From the NCBI GenBank assembly GCA_037046735.1, contig JBAOHC010000021.1, positions 124,001 through 188,000 of the forward strand: a DNA stretch of 64,000 nt, read 5' to 3'. The first letter of the stretch is position 1. The number at the start of each line of letters is the position of its first letter. Both the position numbers and the translations under genes were made by a program. Below the pieces are notes generated by a model. That model did not search any database, had not been told where the DNA came from, and saw nothing but the letters and a program-made list of their open reading frames with translations. Of this stretch, positions 33,635-42,964 are shown piece after piece. This stretch comes from JADKAV01 sp037046735 (GTDB taxonomy: Bacteria; Actinomycetota; Actinomycetes; S36-B12; UBA10799).

Positions 33635-35862
33635 CAGAAGAACGCGGGCAATACCCCGGCGCTGACGGTCGTCATCTCGGCGATGCCCCACTCCAGCTCA
33701 CCGACCTGCAGGACGTCACCCAGCCCAGAATCCACCACGCCGATCCGCGTGCAGGCGAACCGCCGGGCACCACACATCTCGGTGAACCGCAACTCCTCCG
33801 AGCGCGGCACCACGACGATGGCCCGGGTGGCCGACTCGCTGAACAACCACGTGAACAGGTCCTCCCCGTCGGGCACCCAGGTGCGCGCACCGATGCCGGA
33901 CCGCATGGCCATCTCAGCCAGGGCCAATCCGATCCCGCCGTCGGACACATCGTGGGCGGCGGTCAACATCCCGTCCCGGGAGCCGGCCACCAGGATTTGG
34001 GACAGCACCCGCTCGGCATCGAGGTCGACCTCCGGGGGCATGCCCGTCAGCAGGCCCTGCGACGTCGCCACCGCAGAACCGCCGAACTCGGACCTGGTCA
34101 CACCGAGGACATAGATGAGTTCCCCGTCCGGCCCCCAGGCCATCGGCGTCCTGCGGGCCACATCGTCGAAGACGCCCAGCACGCCGACCACGGGTGTGGG
34201 ATGGATGGGTGCCGAGCCGGTCTGGTTGTAGAAGCTCACATTGCCCCCGGTGACCGGGATACCCAGCTGCAGGCAGCCATCGGCCAGGCCAGTCACGGCC
34301 TGCTCGAACTGCCACATCACCTCGGGGTCTTCCGGTGATCCGAAGTTGAGACAGTTGGTCACAGCCAGCGGCACGGCACCGGTGGCCGAGACGTTGCGAT
34401 AGGCCTCGGCAAGTGCGAGTTGCGTGCCACGGTATGGGTCGAGCTCGACGAACCGGGCGTTGCAGTCCGTGGCGATCGCCACGCCGCGCCCCGTCTGCTC
34501 ATCGATGCGCAGCACCCCGGAATCCTCGGGCTGGGCCAGCACGGTGTTACCCCGCACGTAGCGGTCGTACTGGTCGGTGACCCACGCCTTGGACCCGTGG
34601 TTGGGATTGCCCAGCAGGTCCAGCAACGTCGTGCGCGGATCGGTCTGCCGCGGTTCGGTGGTCACTGCCTGCCGCGTCCGGATCGTGGCCGGCTCGGCGA
34701 TGGGACGCTCGTAGATAGGGCCATCATGGGCCACCGTGCGGGGTGGGACATCCACGACCACCTCGTCGTGCCACTCGATGACCAGCCGGTCACCTTGCGT
34801 CACCTCGCCGATAACGGTCGCTGTGACCGCCCACTTCTCGCAGATGGCCATGAACGCGTCAAGGTTGCCCGGTGTGACGACCGCACACATCCGCTCCTGT
34901 GACTCGCTCATCAGGATCTCTTCGGGGCTCAGACTCTGATCCCGCAGCGGCACCCGATCCAACCACACGTGCATGCCGCCGTCGCCGTTGCTGGCCATCT
35001 CGGACGTGGCGCAACTGAGCCCCGCTCCGCCGAGATCCTGAATGCCGTCGATCAGGTCGGCCGCCAGCAGCTCCAGAGTGCATTCGATCAGCAGCTTCTC
35101 GGTGAAGGGATCCCCGACCTGCACCGCGGGACGTTTGCTGGGACCGGTCTCGTCGAAACTCTCGCTGGCCAGCACGCTCACCCCGCCAATGCCGTCGCCG
35201 CCGGTCAGCGCGCCGTAGAGAATCACGAGATTGCCCGCGCCCCTCGCACTGCTGACGTGGATGTCCTCGTGGCGCATCGCGCCCACGCACAGGGCGTTGA
35301 CCAGCGGATTGGTCTGGTAGCACGGGTCGAAGACGGTTTCACCGCCGATGTTGGGCAGCCCAAGGCAGTTGCCGTACCCCCCGACGCCGGCAACCACACC
35401 GTGCACGACCCGGGCTGTATCAGGGTCATCGACACTGCCAAATCGCAACTGGTCCATCACGGCCAATGGTCGCGCTCCCATGCTCAGGATGTCGCGCACA
35501 ATGCCGCCCACCCCGGTGGCGGCGCCCTGGTAAGGCTCGATGTAACTCGGGTGGTTGTGGCTCTCGACCTTGAACGTGACAGCCCACCCGTCGCCGATAT
35601 CGACAACGCCCGCGTTCTCCCCGATGCCAACGAGCAGCGCCTCGGACTCCGGAGCCTTGCGGCCGAACTGCCGCAGGTGAACCTTGCTGGACTTGTAGGA
35701 GCAGTGCTCACTCCACATCACCGAGTACATGGCCAGTTCGGAACTGGTGGGGCGCCGGTGGAGAATGTCGCGGATGCGCTGGTACTCGTCGGGCTTCAGA
35801 CCGAGTTCGGCGTACGGCTGCGGGTGGTCAGGGGTCTGCGCGGCGTGCGCCACCGAATCCAT
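33634..35862 (-). CDS. purL: Phosphoribosylformylglycinamidine synthase subunit PurL
   Basis: The 742-residue small-type PurL makes FGAM from FGAR together with PurQ and PurS. Diagnostic stretches are EHCSYKSSKVHLRQF, KVESHNHPSYIEPYQGAATGVGGI and DLGGAGLSCATSEMA. It follows purQ by 63 bases. Its ATG is preceded on the minus strand by TAAACT at 7 bases, which could be a leaderless -10 box, but no -35 is evident. Confidence 0.97.
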   Translation of the reverse strand: MDSVAHAAQTPDHPQPYAELGLKPDEYQRIRDILHRRPTSSELAMYSVMWSEHCSYKSSKVHLRQFGRKAPESEALLVGIGENAGVVDIGDGWAVTFKVESHNHPSYIEPYQGAATGVGGIVRDILSMGARPLAVMDQLRFGSVDDPDTARVVHGVVAGVGGYGNCLGLPNIGGETVFDPCYQTNPLVNALCVGAMRHEDIHVSSARGAGNLVILYGALTGGDGIGGVSVLASESFDETGPSKRPAVQVGDPFTEKLLIECTLELLAADLIDGIQDLGGAGLSCATSEMASNGDGGMHVWLDRVPLRDQSLSPEEILMSESQERMCAVVTPGNLDAFMAICEKWAVTATVIGEVTQGDRLVIEWHDEVVVDVPPRTVAHDGPIYERPIAEPATIRTRQAVTTEPRQTDPRTTLLDLLGNPNHGSKAWVTDQYDRYVRGNTVLAQPEDSGVLRIDEQTGRGVAIATDCNARFVELDPYRGTQLALAEAYRNVSATGAVPLAVTNCLNFGSPEDPEVMWQFEQAVTGLADGCLQLGIPVTGGNVSFYNQTGSAPIHPTPVVGVLGVFDDVARRTPMAWGPDGELIYVLGVTRSEFGGSAVATSQGLLTGMPPEVDLDAERVLSQILVAGSRDGMLTAAHDVSDGGIGLALAEMAMRSGIGARTWVPDGEDLFTWLFSESATRAIVVVPRSEELRFTEMCGARRFACTRIGVVDSGLGDVLQVGELEWGIAEMTTVSAGVLPAFF

Positions 35863-35925
35863 GGGTACGAGTTTAGGTTGGCAGCCAGCACGCCGGTAAC
35901 CGCGGGCGATCTCCAGAGCTGGTCT

Positions 35926-36594
35926 TCAGCCCACCAGGGCGGTCAGCACCGAGGCGAACAGGCCCAGTCCGTCGACGCCGGGGCCCGTCAGGTCATCGAT
36001 CGCATGCTCCGGGTGCGGCATCAGGCCCACCACGTTGCCCTGGGCATTGCTGATGCCCGCGATGTCGCGCCGCGATCCGTTCGGGTTACCGCCCAGGTAG
36101 CGGAACACCACGCGGCCGTCGGCTTCGAGCATGTCCAGCGTGCGCTCGTCGGCGATGTAGGACCCCTCACCGTTCTTCACGGGCACGACAATCTCCTGAC
36201 CGGGTTCGAACGCCCCAGTCCAAGCACTGTTCGTGCTCTCCACCCGCAGCGTCTGATCACGGCACACGAAGTGCAGGCTGTCGTTGCGCACCAACGCGCC
36301 GGGCAGCAGGTGGGCCTCGCACAAGACCTGAAAGCCGTTGCAGATGCCCAGCACCGGCATGCCCTGCTCTGCGGCGTCCACGATCTCGCTCATTACCGGC
36401 GCAAATCGGGCGATCGCGCCACAGCGCAAGTAATCCCCGTAGGAGAAGCCACCGGGCAGCACGACGGCCGCCACCCCGCGCAGATCGTGGTCGCCGTGCC
36501 ACAGTGCTACTGGTTCTGCCCCTGCGTACGTCACCGCCCGCGCGGCATCGATGTCATCGAGGGTTCCGGGGAAAGTGACTACGCCGACTCGCAC
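35926..36594 (-). CDS. purQ: Phosphoribosylformylglycinamidine synthase subunit PurQ
   Basis: The 222-residue glutaminase subunit supplies ammonia to PurL. LPGGFSYGDYLRCGAIAR is followed by the nucleophile in VLGICNGFQ (Cys 85) and the His/Glu pair in GLMPHPEHA. GTG 36594 (VRVGVVTFPG) is the family start and follows GAGG; it lies five bases past the stop of the universal stress protein gene, so the two may be coupled. Confidence 0.96.
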   Translation of the reverse strand: MRVGVVTFPGTLDDIDAARAVTYAGAEPVALWHGDHDLRGVAAVVLPGGFSYGDYLRCGAIARFAPVMSEIVDAAEQGMPVLGICNGFQVLCEAHLLPGALVRNDSLHFVCRDQTLRVESTNSAWTGAFEPGQEIVVPVKNGEGSYIADERTLDMLEADGRVVFRYLGGNPNGSRRDIAGISNAQGNVVGLMPHPEHAIDDLTGPGVDGLGLFASVLTALVG

Positions 36595-36598
36595 ACCC

Positions 36599-37465
36599 TC
36601 ACGGTACGACAGCGACTGGGCAAGCGGCCTTGTGCACCACCGCATGGCTGACCGAACCCAGCAGCAGACCACGGAACCCGCCCAGGCCGCGTGACCCTAC
36701 GACCACGAGTTGGGCGTGTTCGCTGGCCTTGACCAACGCCTTGACCGGGGAACCCTTCATGACCTCCTGGCGCACCTTCACGTCGGGGAAGTCGCCACGG
36801 AACCCTGCCATCGCTTCGGAGGTGTCGCGCAACTCGGCGTTGCCGTAATCGCGGATCAGCACCTCGGGCTCATAACTGGGGACCTCGACCATGGACCAGG
36901 TCGGCGGGATCTCCCAGGAGTGCAGGACGTGCAAGGACAGGCCCGTGAAGCTGGCCTGCTCGAACGCCCAGCGCAGCGCCTTGAGCGAATGTGCGGAGCC
37001 ATCCACGCCGACGACCATGTCGACTGCGTCCGCGGCGACAGGGCGCACCACGACGGTCGGGCAGGACGCGTGTGTGGCGATCTGGCGTGAAACGCTGCCG
37101 AGCAGGAAGCCGGTCAGCCCACCGGAACCATGGCTGCCGACGACGGCCATCTCGGCGTCTTCAGACAGGTGCACCATGACCGACGCCGGCCGGCCGGCGA
37201 TGACCTCACCCACGGCGTTGGCGCCCAGTTGCGCGGCCGCGACCAGCCCCTCGTCGTTGGCCGCCTGCGCCTCTTTGCGCAATTCATCGACGAGGTCCTG
37301 CTGGACCAGCGCTGAGGCACCCATACCCAGGTCCGCCGGCGGCATGGACCATGTGGTCACCACCTCCAGCGTGCGCCCACGTTGTGCAGCAGTGGTAGCC
37401 GCCCATTGCAGTGCCAGTGCCGAACCTTCGGAACCGTCGTAACCCACAATCACCGAACCGGACAT
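36599..37465 (-). CDS. Universal stress protein, two ATP-binding UspA domains
   Basis: The 288-residue protein has two UspA domains (1-140 and 150-288). Each ends in an intact ATP motif G-2x-G-9x-GS: VVGSHGSGGLTGFLLGSVSRQ and VVGSRGLGGFRGLLLGSVSHA. GGAGGGG lies 7 bases before ATG 37465. It is the first gene of an apparent USP-purQ-purL run, an unusual partner for purine genes. The other USP in the window (11320) has degraded ATP motifs, so the two probably differ in role. Confidence 0.92.
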   Translation of the reverse strand: MSGSVIVGYDGSEGSALALQWAATTAAQRGRTLEVVTTWSMPPADLGMGASALVQQDLVDELRKEAQAANDEGLVAAAQLGANAVGEVIAGRPASVMVHLSEDAEMAVVGSHGSGGLTGFLLGSVSRQIATHASCPTVVVRPVAADAVDMVVGVDGSAHSLKALRWAFEQASFTGLSLHVLHSWEIPPTWSMVEVPSYEPEVLIRDYGNAELRDTSEAMAGFRGDFPDVKVRQEVMKGSPVKALVKASEHAQLVVVGSRGLGGFRGLLLGSVSHAVVHKAACPVAVVP

Positions 37466-37587
37466 CACAACCCCTCCGTCCACACGTGGCCGGTGGTCGC
37501 CAGGCGCAATCGTGCGCCTGACCGACGCATCGAACCTGTTGTCCGCTGACTCTGATTCTACTCCTGCCCACCCGCTTCCCGGCAGGG

Positions 37588-38043
37588 CTATTTGAGCGCA
37601 ATCCGTCCGGAATCGATCTTGAAGACGATCCAGTGGTGGGGTCCGATACCGGCTTTGTCCCATTGTGGTCCCACGATCGTCCAGCCGGCGCGCTGGTACA
37701 GGCCCAATGCCGCCACTCTGGCATTCGCCCAGAGGCTGGCCGCACCACCGCGCTCAGCCCGCCGCACAGCCGCCTCGAGCAGGGCCGTGCCCGTACCACC
37801 GCGGTAGTGCGGCAGGACGGCCATCGACCGCAACTGCCACTGCGGCGCCGGCAATTCCATGAGCTCTGGATGTGACCACTGTGCGGGGCCCACTGAGCAC
37901 GCACCCACCACCCGGCCGGCCACGACAGCGGCCACATGCAGACAGTCCGCCGGTGGGTCGGCGTCACCCGGCAATGGGCCATGCGGACGCAGTACTTCGA
38001 GCTGCACGTCGCGGACTTCGGACTGCGTCGCATCGCGGATCAC
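37588..38043 (-). CDS. GNAT acetyltransferase
   Basis: The protein (about 151 residues) has the GNAT core: VAAVVAGRVVGACSVGP, then LRSMAVLPHYRGGTGTALLEAAVRRAERGG with the acetyl-CoA pyrophosphate loop, and VAALGLYQRAGWTIVGP. GTG 38043 (VIRDATQSEVRD) fits the family start; ATG 38073 would add 10 residues and overlap the divergent nitroreductase start. Substrate unknown. Confidence 0.85.
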   Translation of the reverse strand: MIRDATQSEVRDVQLEVLRPHGPLPGDADPPADCLHVAAVVAGRVVGACSVGPAQWSHPELMELPAPQWQLRSMAVLPHYRGGTGTALLEAAVRRAERGGAASLWANARVAALGLYQRAGWTIVGPQWDKAGIGPHHWIVFKIDSGRIALK

Positions 38044-38066
38044 GGGTTCACAGTAGTTTGGCGTGC

Positions 38067-38534
38067 ATGGCATATCGCGACGTCATGCGCTGGCTCGGAC
38101 ACAAGGAATGGTTCGCCTGGACCGCGGCCCGGCTCGCGCCGTTGGACGCGAAGGTGGTCAAGAAGACCGGCGGGAAGTTCGGGCTACTGGGCAATTACGG
38201 TCTGCCGCAGTGTCTGCTCACAACGACGGGGCGCAAATCCGGCCAACAGCGCACCGTGACGCTGCTCTACGGCACGCGCGGCGACGACGTGGTGCTCATC
38301 GGTTCCAACTTCGGCCAACAGCACCACCCGGCTTGGGCGCTGAACCTCGAGGCCAATCCGCAGTGCGTCTTCAGCACAGATGACCGGACCCAGGACATGG
38401 TGGCGCGGATGGTCACCGAGGAGTCCGAGCGTGAGGAACTGTGGCAGCTGATGTACGACATCTGGCCGGCCTACGCGGCATATCGCGGGCGGGCGGGCCG
38501 TGACATCAAGGTCTTCGTTCTGACGCCTGTCTGA
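38067..38534 (+). CDS. Deazaflavin (F420)-dependent nitroreductase family protein
   Basis: The 155-residue protein matches the Ddn-type family: LLTTTGRKSGQQRTVTLLYG, DDVVLIGSNFGQQHHPAWALNLEANP and RELWQLMYDIWPAYAAYRGR-like ending. Known relatives use F420H2 to reduce quinones or nitro compounds, which suggests this organism makes F420. ATG 38067 is used; it is divergent from an acetyltransferase with almost no gap. A terminator hairpin follows at 38543. Confidence 0.9.
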   Translation: MAYRDVMRWLGHKEWFAWTAARLAPLDAKVVKKTGGKFGLLGNYGLPQCLLTTTGRKSGQQRTVTLLYGTRGDDVVLIGSNFGQQHHPAWALNLEANPQCVFSTDDRTQDMVARMVTEESEREELWQLMYDIWPAYAAYRGRAGRDIKVFVLTPV

Positions 38535-38542
38535 GGCAAGGA

Positions 38543-38570
38543 GCCCGGCTCCCCCCTCGTTGAGCCGGGC
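38543..38570. terminator. Bidirectional terminator hairpin
   Basis: GCCCGGCTC (38543-38551) pairs perfectly with GAGCCGGGC (38562-38570) around a 10-base loop. It lies 9 bases after the nitroreductase stop and about 47 bases after the convergent purS stop, so it can serve both. Confidence 0.8.
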
Positions 38571-38616
38571 AACAAGAGGATCCCCCGCGGCGCCCGTTAC
38601 CGAAACGTGACCTCAG

Positions 38617-38859
38617 TCACCGGACCTCGAGGCTGTACTCCTCGATCACGGGATTGGCCAGCAGCGTCTCAGCCAAATGCTCGAGTTCGGCCAGACGCTC
38701 CTCGGTGAGTTGACCGTCGATCTCGATCTCGAAGCGCTTACCCTGGCGCACAGCCCTGACCCCCGAGAGCCCCAGCCTGCCCATCGCCTTCTGGACGGCC
38801 TGCCCTTGCGGGTCCAGCAACTCGGGTTTGGGCATGACTTCAACGATGATCCGCGGCAC
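38617..38859 (-). CDS. purS: Phosphoribosylformylglycinamidine synthase subunit PurS
   Basis: The 80-residue protein (VPRIIVEVMPKPELLDPQGQAV ... NPVIEEYSLEVR) is PurS, the dimeric bridge of the PurLQS complex. It is about 2 kb away from purQ-purL, with three unrelated genes between. GTG 38859 is the start; longer in-frame reading adds non-family sequence. On the minus strand TACAGT lies 7 bases before it, a possible -10 box of a leaderless transcript. Confidence 0.94.
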   Translation of the reverse strand: MPRIIVEVMPKPELLDPQGQAVQKAMGRLGLSGVRAVRQGKRFEIEIDGQLTEERLAELEHLAETLLANPVIEEYSLEVR

Positions 38860-38888
38860 GTCTGAAACTGTATCCCGTGCCGTTGGGA

Positions 38889-40226
38889 TCAGTGTGTCTC
38901 GGACTCCGCGACATACTTCGCGAACTGCGCGTGGTCGGCGTCCACCACGTCGGCGTAGCGCAAGGCGAAGCGGGAGACCGCCTTGACGAAGGAATCGGAA
39001 TCCCCGAGGTAGGCGTCGATGGCGATCCGGTCGCCGGTGACGGCGTGCGCCCGGGCGAGCGTGAAACCGCACAGTCGCGCAAAACGAGGCAGACTGGCAG
39101 CCGGGGTGCGGGCGTACGCGGTAACAACTGGGCGCAGTTGGCTGATGATGTAGTCGCGGTCCTGCCAGCGGCTGAATCCCAGCAACGGGTCCGGCTCGAA
39201 CTGGATCAGTGCCTGTCCCAATGCGATCCGCCGGGCCTGATTGCCGCGGTGGCGGTATTCGGGCAGCACGAACGGCTGCAGCACCGACGGCCTCGCCTCC
39301 TTGACCTCAAGGGCCACCAACTCGTGTCGGCGGGTGCCTTGCAACAGCACGATGAAGCACCGCAGACCGACGTCCGAGACACCCCGCACGAGCATCGCGA
39401 TGTCCGCGATCCGGTACTCGGTGAGCATCTGCTGCACCTCCGGACTCACAGAGGTCGCATATCCGCTCATGATCGCGATCATCCCGTCATGCAACGTCGC
39501 GGCATCCTGTTCGCTGAGCCACTGGGTGAGCGGCTGGATCGGGCCGCCGAAACGCAGTTGGGTCTCGTCCTCGAACATGTCGGAATAGAGCATGGGTTCG
39601 TCGGGGAAGGCGAGGTCTTTGGTGCGGCGATCGCCCTTGGCGACCGCTCTGGCCACCTCCCCCTCCGGGACTCCGGCGAACCAGAGGTCGAGCCGGTCCT
39701 GGTCAGCCGCCCAGGCGATACCGCGCCGGTAGCCCTCCACGGATGCCCGTGCGACCGCTCGCTGATCCTTAGCCGCAGCACCGGCCGCGCGTGCGGCCAG
39801 CACCAGGCCGGTACTCATCCGCTTGACGTCCCACTCCCAGGGCGCCCGCAGAGTCTCGTAGAAGGAGCCCACCTCGAAGACGGGTTCGCCGTGCGGAGGC
39901 CGGAAGTAGCCGAACGTGAACGCGTCGACGTCTCCGCAGGCCTGCACGTTGATCTCCGAGACGGGCGTCACAGAGAGGTCGGCGGCCATGACCACATCCG
40001 CGCCCCGGAAGTAGGAATGGGCGTCGGTTGCCATCCGCTCATGGCGCAGTGGGATCAATGAGGCAAGCCGGTCCTGGTCCTGTTCGAGCACGAGCCGCAG
40101 GGGGTCCGGGCGCACTTGCGACCGGTAAAGGTCAGCGTGAGCGTCGTGGGGAACACGGTTGCGCGCATCCAACCCGCGCTGGATCCGCTCGTCGAGGGAG
40201 CCGGCGGTCTTCAGCGCTTGCCACAT
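38889..40226 (-). CDS. DUF2252 family protein with altered active-site motifs
   Basis: The 445-residue protein has the DUF2252 pattern: PLRHERMATDAHSYFRGADVVMAAD, then CGDVDAFTFGYF and ETLRAPWEWDVKRMSTGLVLA. In typical members the first of these reads CGDAHxxNFG and is followed by a DINDFDET motif; here they are CGDVDAFTFG and EVGSFYET, so several presumed catalytic residues are gone. The family has a kinase-like fold but no settled function. ATG 40226 (MWQALKTAGSLDERIQRG) is the natural start. It lies 16 bases after galE in the same direction. Confidence 0.82.
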   Translation of the reverse strand: MWQALKTAGSLDERIQRGLDARNRVPHDAHADLYRSQVRPDPLRLVLEQDQDRLASLIPLRHERMATDAHSYFRGADVVMAADLSVTPVSEINVQACGDVDAFTFGYFRPPHGEPVFEVGSFYETLRAPWEWDVKRMSTGLVLAARAAGAAAKDQRAVARASVEGYRRGIAWAADQDRLDLWFAGVPEGEVARAVAKGDRRTKDLAFPDEPMLYSDMFEDETQLRFGGPIQPLTQWLSEQDAATLHDGMIAIMSGYATSVSPEVQQMLTEYRIADIAMLVRGVSDVGLRCFIVLLQGTRRHELVALEVKEARPSVLQPFVLPEYRHRGNQARRIALGQALIQFEPDPLLGFSRWQDRDYIISQLRPVVTAYARTPAASLPRFARLCGFTLARAHAVTGDRIAIDAYLGDSDSFVKAVSRFALRYADVVDADHAQFAKYVAESETH

Positions 40227-40242
40227 GGCACGAGTGTACGGA

Positions 40243-41202
40243 TTACTCGTAGTTCCAGGCTTCCCAGGCGCTGGCCACCATATCGTGCAGGTCCTTGCTG
40301 GCCGTCCAGCCGAGCTCGTCCTGAATCTTGTCCACCAGGGCCACCAGTTGGGCAGGATCACCGGGGCGGCGCGCGGCGATCTGCGCCTCCGCGTCACGGC
40401 CGAGCACGGCACTGACCGCATCGATCACTTCGATGACCGAGACCCCCTGTCCGCGACCGACGTTGTACACGGTGCCCACCGTTTCACCCTCGCAACGAGC
40501 CGCCGCGGCGACGTGGGCGTCGGCCAGGTCGCTGACGTGGATGTAGTCGCGGATGCAGGACCCGTCCGGGGTGGGGTAGTCGTCGCCGAACACCTGCGGG
40601 CGCTGACCGGTGGTCAACGCCCGGTAGACCATGGGAATCAAATTGAAGACGCTGGTGTCGCCCAGATCGGGGGATCCGGCTCCCGCCACGTTGAAGTACC
40701 GCAGAGAGATCCAGGACAGGTCACGGTTGACCGCGGCGTTGGACGTGATCCATTCGCCCACGACCTTGGTCTGGCCGTAAGGGGACTCGGGATTGCGCGA
40801 AGCATCTTCGGCGACGAACTGCGCGGCTGGCGTCCCATAGACAGCTGCGGACGACGAGTAGACGAAACAGCGTGTGCCGACCTCGGCCATGGCCTCTAGC
40901 AGCGACAGCATGCCGTCGACGTTCTCGCGGTAGTAGTACTCGGGTCGCTCCACCGACTCCCCGACAGCCTTCTTGGCGGCCAGATGCACCACGCCGGTGA
41001 CGTCGTATTCGCGCAGAGCCGCTGCCACGACGGCGCGATCAGCCACGTTGGCCTGCACGAGCGGCACCCCCTTCGGCACCTTTCGCGCGAGTCCTGTGGA
41101 CAGGTCGTCCAGGACCACCACATCGCGGCCGCTGGCCTGCAGGGCGCGCAGCACGTGGGCGCCGATGTAGCCGGCACCTCCAGTGAGTAGCCAGGTCGTC
41201 AT
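40243..41202 (-). CDS. galE: UDP-glucose 4-epimerase
   Basis: The 319-residue extended SDR enzyme shows LLTGGAGYIGAHV (NAD site), FVYSSSAAVYG (catalytic Ser) and YGQTK (Tyr-x3-Lys), with the GalE-type ending VVHLAAKKAVGESVERPEYYYREN early on. It interconverts UDP-glucose and UDP-galactose for cell-envelope sugars. Its ATG overlaps the purC stop (ATGA), an odd coupling of sugar nucleotide and purine genes. Confidence 0.93.
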   Translation of the reverse strand: MTTWLLTGGAGYIGAHVLRALQASGRDVVVLDDLSTGLARKVPKGVPLVQANVADRAVVAAALREYDVTGVVHLAAKKAVGESVERPEYYYRENVDGMLSLLEAMAEVGTRCFVYSSSAAVYGTPAAQFVAEDASRNPESPYGQTKVVGEWITSNAAVNRDLSWISLRYFNVAGAGSPDLGDTSVFNLIPMVYRALTTGQRPQVFGDDYPTPDGSCIRDYIHVSDLADAHVAAAARCEGETVGTVYNVGRGQGVSVIEVIDAVSAVLGRDAEAQIAARRPGDPAQLVALVDKIQDELGWTASKDLHDMVASAWEAWNYE

Positions 41203-42062
41203 GCGAACTCCCTTCCCGTCAGAGTCTCGTAGGCCGCGATGTACTTGGCGCGGGTGTGCGCCACCACGTCTTGCGGCAGCGCTGGCGGGGGCTCGTCGCC
41301 CGCTGGGTCCCAGCCGGATTCGTTTCGCAGCCAGTCACGCACGAACTGCTTGTCGAAACTCGGCGGCGCTGACCCCTCGACCCACGTCGTCGCCTCCCAG
41401 AACCGCGACGAGTCGGGGGTCAGCACCTCATCGCCCAGCACGATGGAGCCGTCGGCGCGCACGCCGAACTCGAACTTGGTGTCGGCCACGATGATCCCGC
41501 GCTCCGCGGCGATCGAGCGTGCCCGATCGTAGATTGCCAGGGACATATCCCGGATCCGTTCGGCCCGTTGCTTGCCGACCCGCTCAACGGCCCCGGTGAA
41601 GTCAATGTTCTCGTCGTGATCCCCGATGGCGGCCTTCGTGGCTGGGGTGAAGACCGGCTCGGGCAGGCGCTGCGATTCCCGCAAGCCGGGCGGCAGGTCG
41701 ATGCCGCATACAGCACCGGTCCTCTGGTAGTCGTTCCAGCCCGAACCGCTGAGGTACCCTCGTACAACACACTCGACAGCGAGCATGTCAAGGCGTTCGC
41801 AGATGACTGCGCGGCCAGCGACGGCATCGGGCACATCCGTGCTGATGATGTGATTGGGCACGAGGTCGTGCAGTTGGTCGAACCACCACAGCGACAGCTG
41901 GGTCAGTACGCGACCCTTGTCAGGAATCGGAGTGGGCAGAATCGCGTCGAAGGCGCTGATCCGGTCGGAGGCGACGAACAACAGCCGGTCGCCGTCGGTG
42001 TAGAGGTCGCGCACCTTGCCGGAATAGACGTGCGTCCACCCGGGGATCGGATCAGTGCTCAC
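41199..42062 (-). CDS. purC: Phosphoribosylaminoimidazole-succinocarboxamide synthase
   Basis: The 287-residue enzyme joins CAIR and aspartate. SGKVRDLYTDGDRLLFVASDRISAFD and LTQLSLWWFD at the start and IIVADTKFEFG near the end are PurC hallmarks. It is followed by galE with a 4-base overlap. The gene upstream on the other strand (PAP2) is divergent, so purC probably has its own promoter in 42063-42169, where I see no clear boxes. Confidence 0.97.
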   Translation of the reverse strand: MSTDPIPGWTHVYSGKVRDLYTDGDRLLFVASDRISAFDAILPTPIPDKGRVLTQLSLWWFDQLHDLVPNHIISTDVPDAVAGRAVICERLDMLAVECVVRGYLSGSGWNDYQRTGAVCGIDLPPGLRESQRLPEPVFTPATKAAIGDHDENIDFTGAVERVGKQRAERIRDMSLAIYDRARSIAAERGIIVADTKFEFGVRADGSIVLGDEVLTPDSSRFWEATTWVEGSAPPSFDKQFVRDWLRNESGWDPAGDEPPPALPQDVVAHTRAKYIAAYETLTGREFA

Positions 42063-42169
42063 TCGTTCACGCTAACGGGTCTGCTGTGCCCACGATCAGG
42101 CGTGTCCTGCGGCTGGGACGAAGACACCCGACTTCGGCGCCGGATCCGGCTCTTTGGGGCACAGTGGTG

Positions 42170-42865
42170 ATGATGACCGCCAACCGTTTCGCCGCACTGG
42201 CCTGTGCTTTGTGGCTGGCCGCCGGTGCCCTCACCTTCTACATCGCGACCATTTCCGGCATCCCTGCTGTGGATCTCGCCTTGGCCCAACCGGCGCACGA
42301 CCTGGCCGTGGCGAATCCCTGGCTGGTCTGGGTGGCACGGTTCTTCGCAGCGATGGGTTCGGGCTTCGTCCTCGCGCCTCTGACCGTGGGCGTTGTGGTC
42401 GCCTTGTGGCTGCGCGGACAGCGGTGGTGGGCGGTGTGGCTGGCAGCGGACGGGATCACCGGAATCGTCGTATCCCAGACGGTCAAACGTGTCGTCGACC
42501 GACAACGTCCCGCCTGGGACAACCCGCTGAACGAGTTGACCAGCCCGTCGTTCCCCAGCGGGCACAGCATGGCGGGGATCTACGGGTACCTGGCTTTCGG
42601 TGTCGTCGCGTGGTTCCTGGTCAATCGCGCGTTCGGGACTGTGCTCATGGTCTTCGGTGTTCTGATGGGGCCCAGCCGGGTGTTCTTCGGGGTGCACTGG
42701 CCCACTGATGTCCTGGCGGGGTGGCTGTTCGCGGGTGCCTGCCTGTGCACCGTGACCGCCGTCTTGTGGTGGCGCTGGGGACCGCCTCCGACCGGGACGT
42801 CAGAGGTGCCCGTCGTGGGCGATACGGCACCGCCTCTGGCAGCGAGCGGCGGGGCGCCCGACTGA
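42170..42865 (+). CDS. PAP2-family membrane phosphatase
   Basis: The protein (about 231 residues) has five or six membrane helices and the three-part PAP2 signature: KRVVDRQRP, SFPSGHS and SRVFFGVHWPTD. Such enzymes remove phosphate from lipid phosphates such as undecaprenyl pyrophosphate or phosphatidic acid at the outer membrane face. ATG 42170 (or 42173) is chosen since the first helix starts soon after. It is divergent from purC. Confidence 0.9.
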   Translation: MMTANRFAALACALWLAAGALTFYIATISGIPAVDLALAQPAHDLAVANPWLVWVARFFAAMGSGFVLAPLTVGVVVALWLRGQRWWAVWLAADGITGIVVSQTVKRVVDRQRPAWDNPLNELTSPSFPSGHSMAGIYGYLAFGVVAWFLVNRAFGTVLMVFGVLMGPSRVFFGVHWPTDVLAGWLFAGACLCTVTAVLWWRWGPPPTGTSEVPVVGDTAPPLAASGGAPD

Positions 42866-42964
42866 CCAATCGGTGACGGTGCTCGCTGACGATCCGACTC
42901 GAGGCAACCTCGCTGGTCGTGCATCCGCTCGCCTGTGGGCGCGTCACCGCCTGCCCTCAACACC

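Noticed and set aside
34969..36651. Long plus-strand open frame opposite purL and purQ
   Set aside because: It is antisense to well-supported purine genes; such frames are common in GC-rich DNA. The same applies to 15934-17580, 27655-28869, 48916-50121 and 53608-55104.
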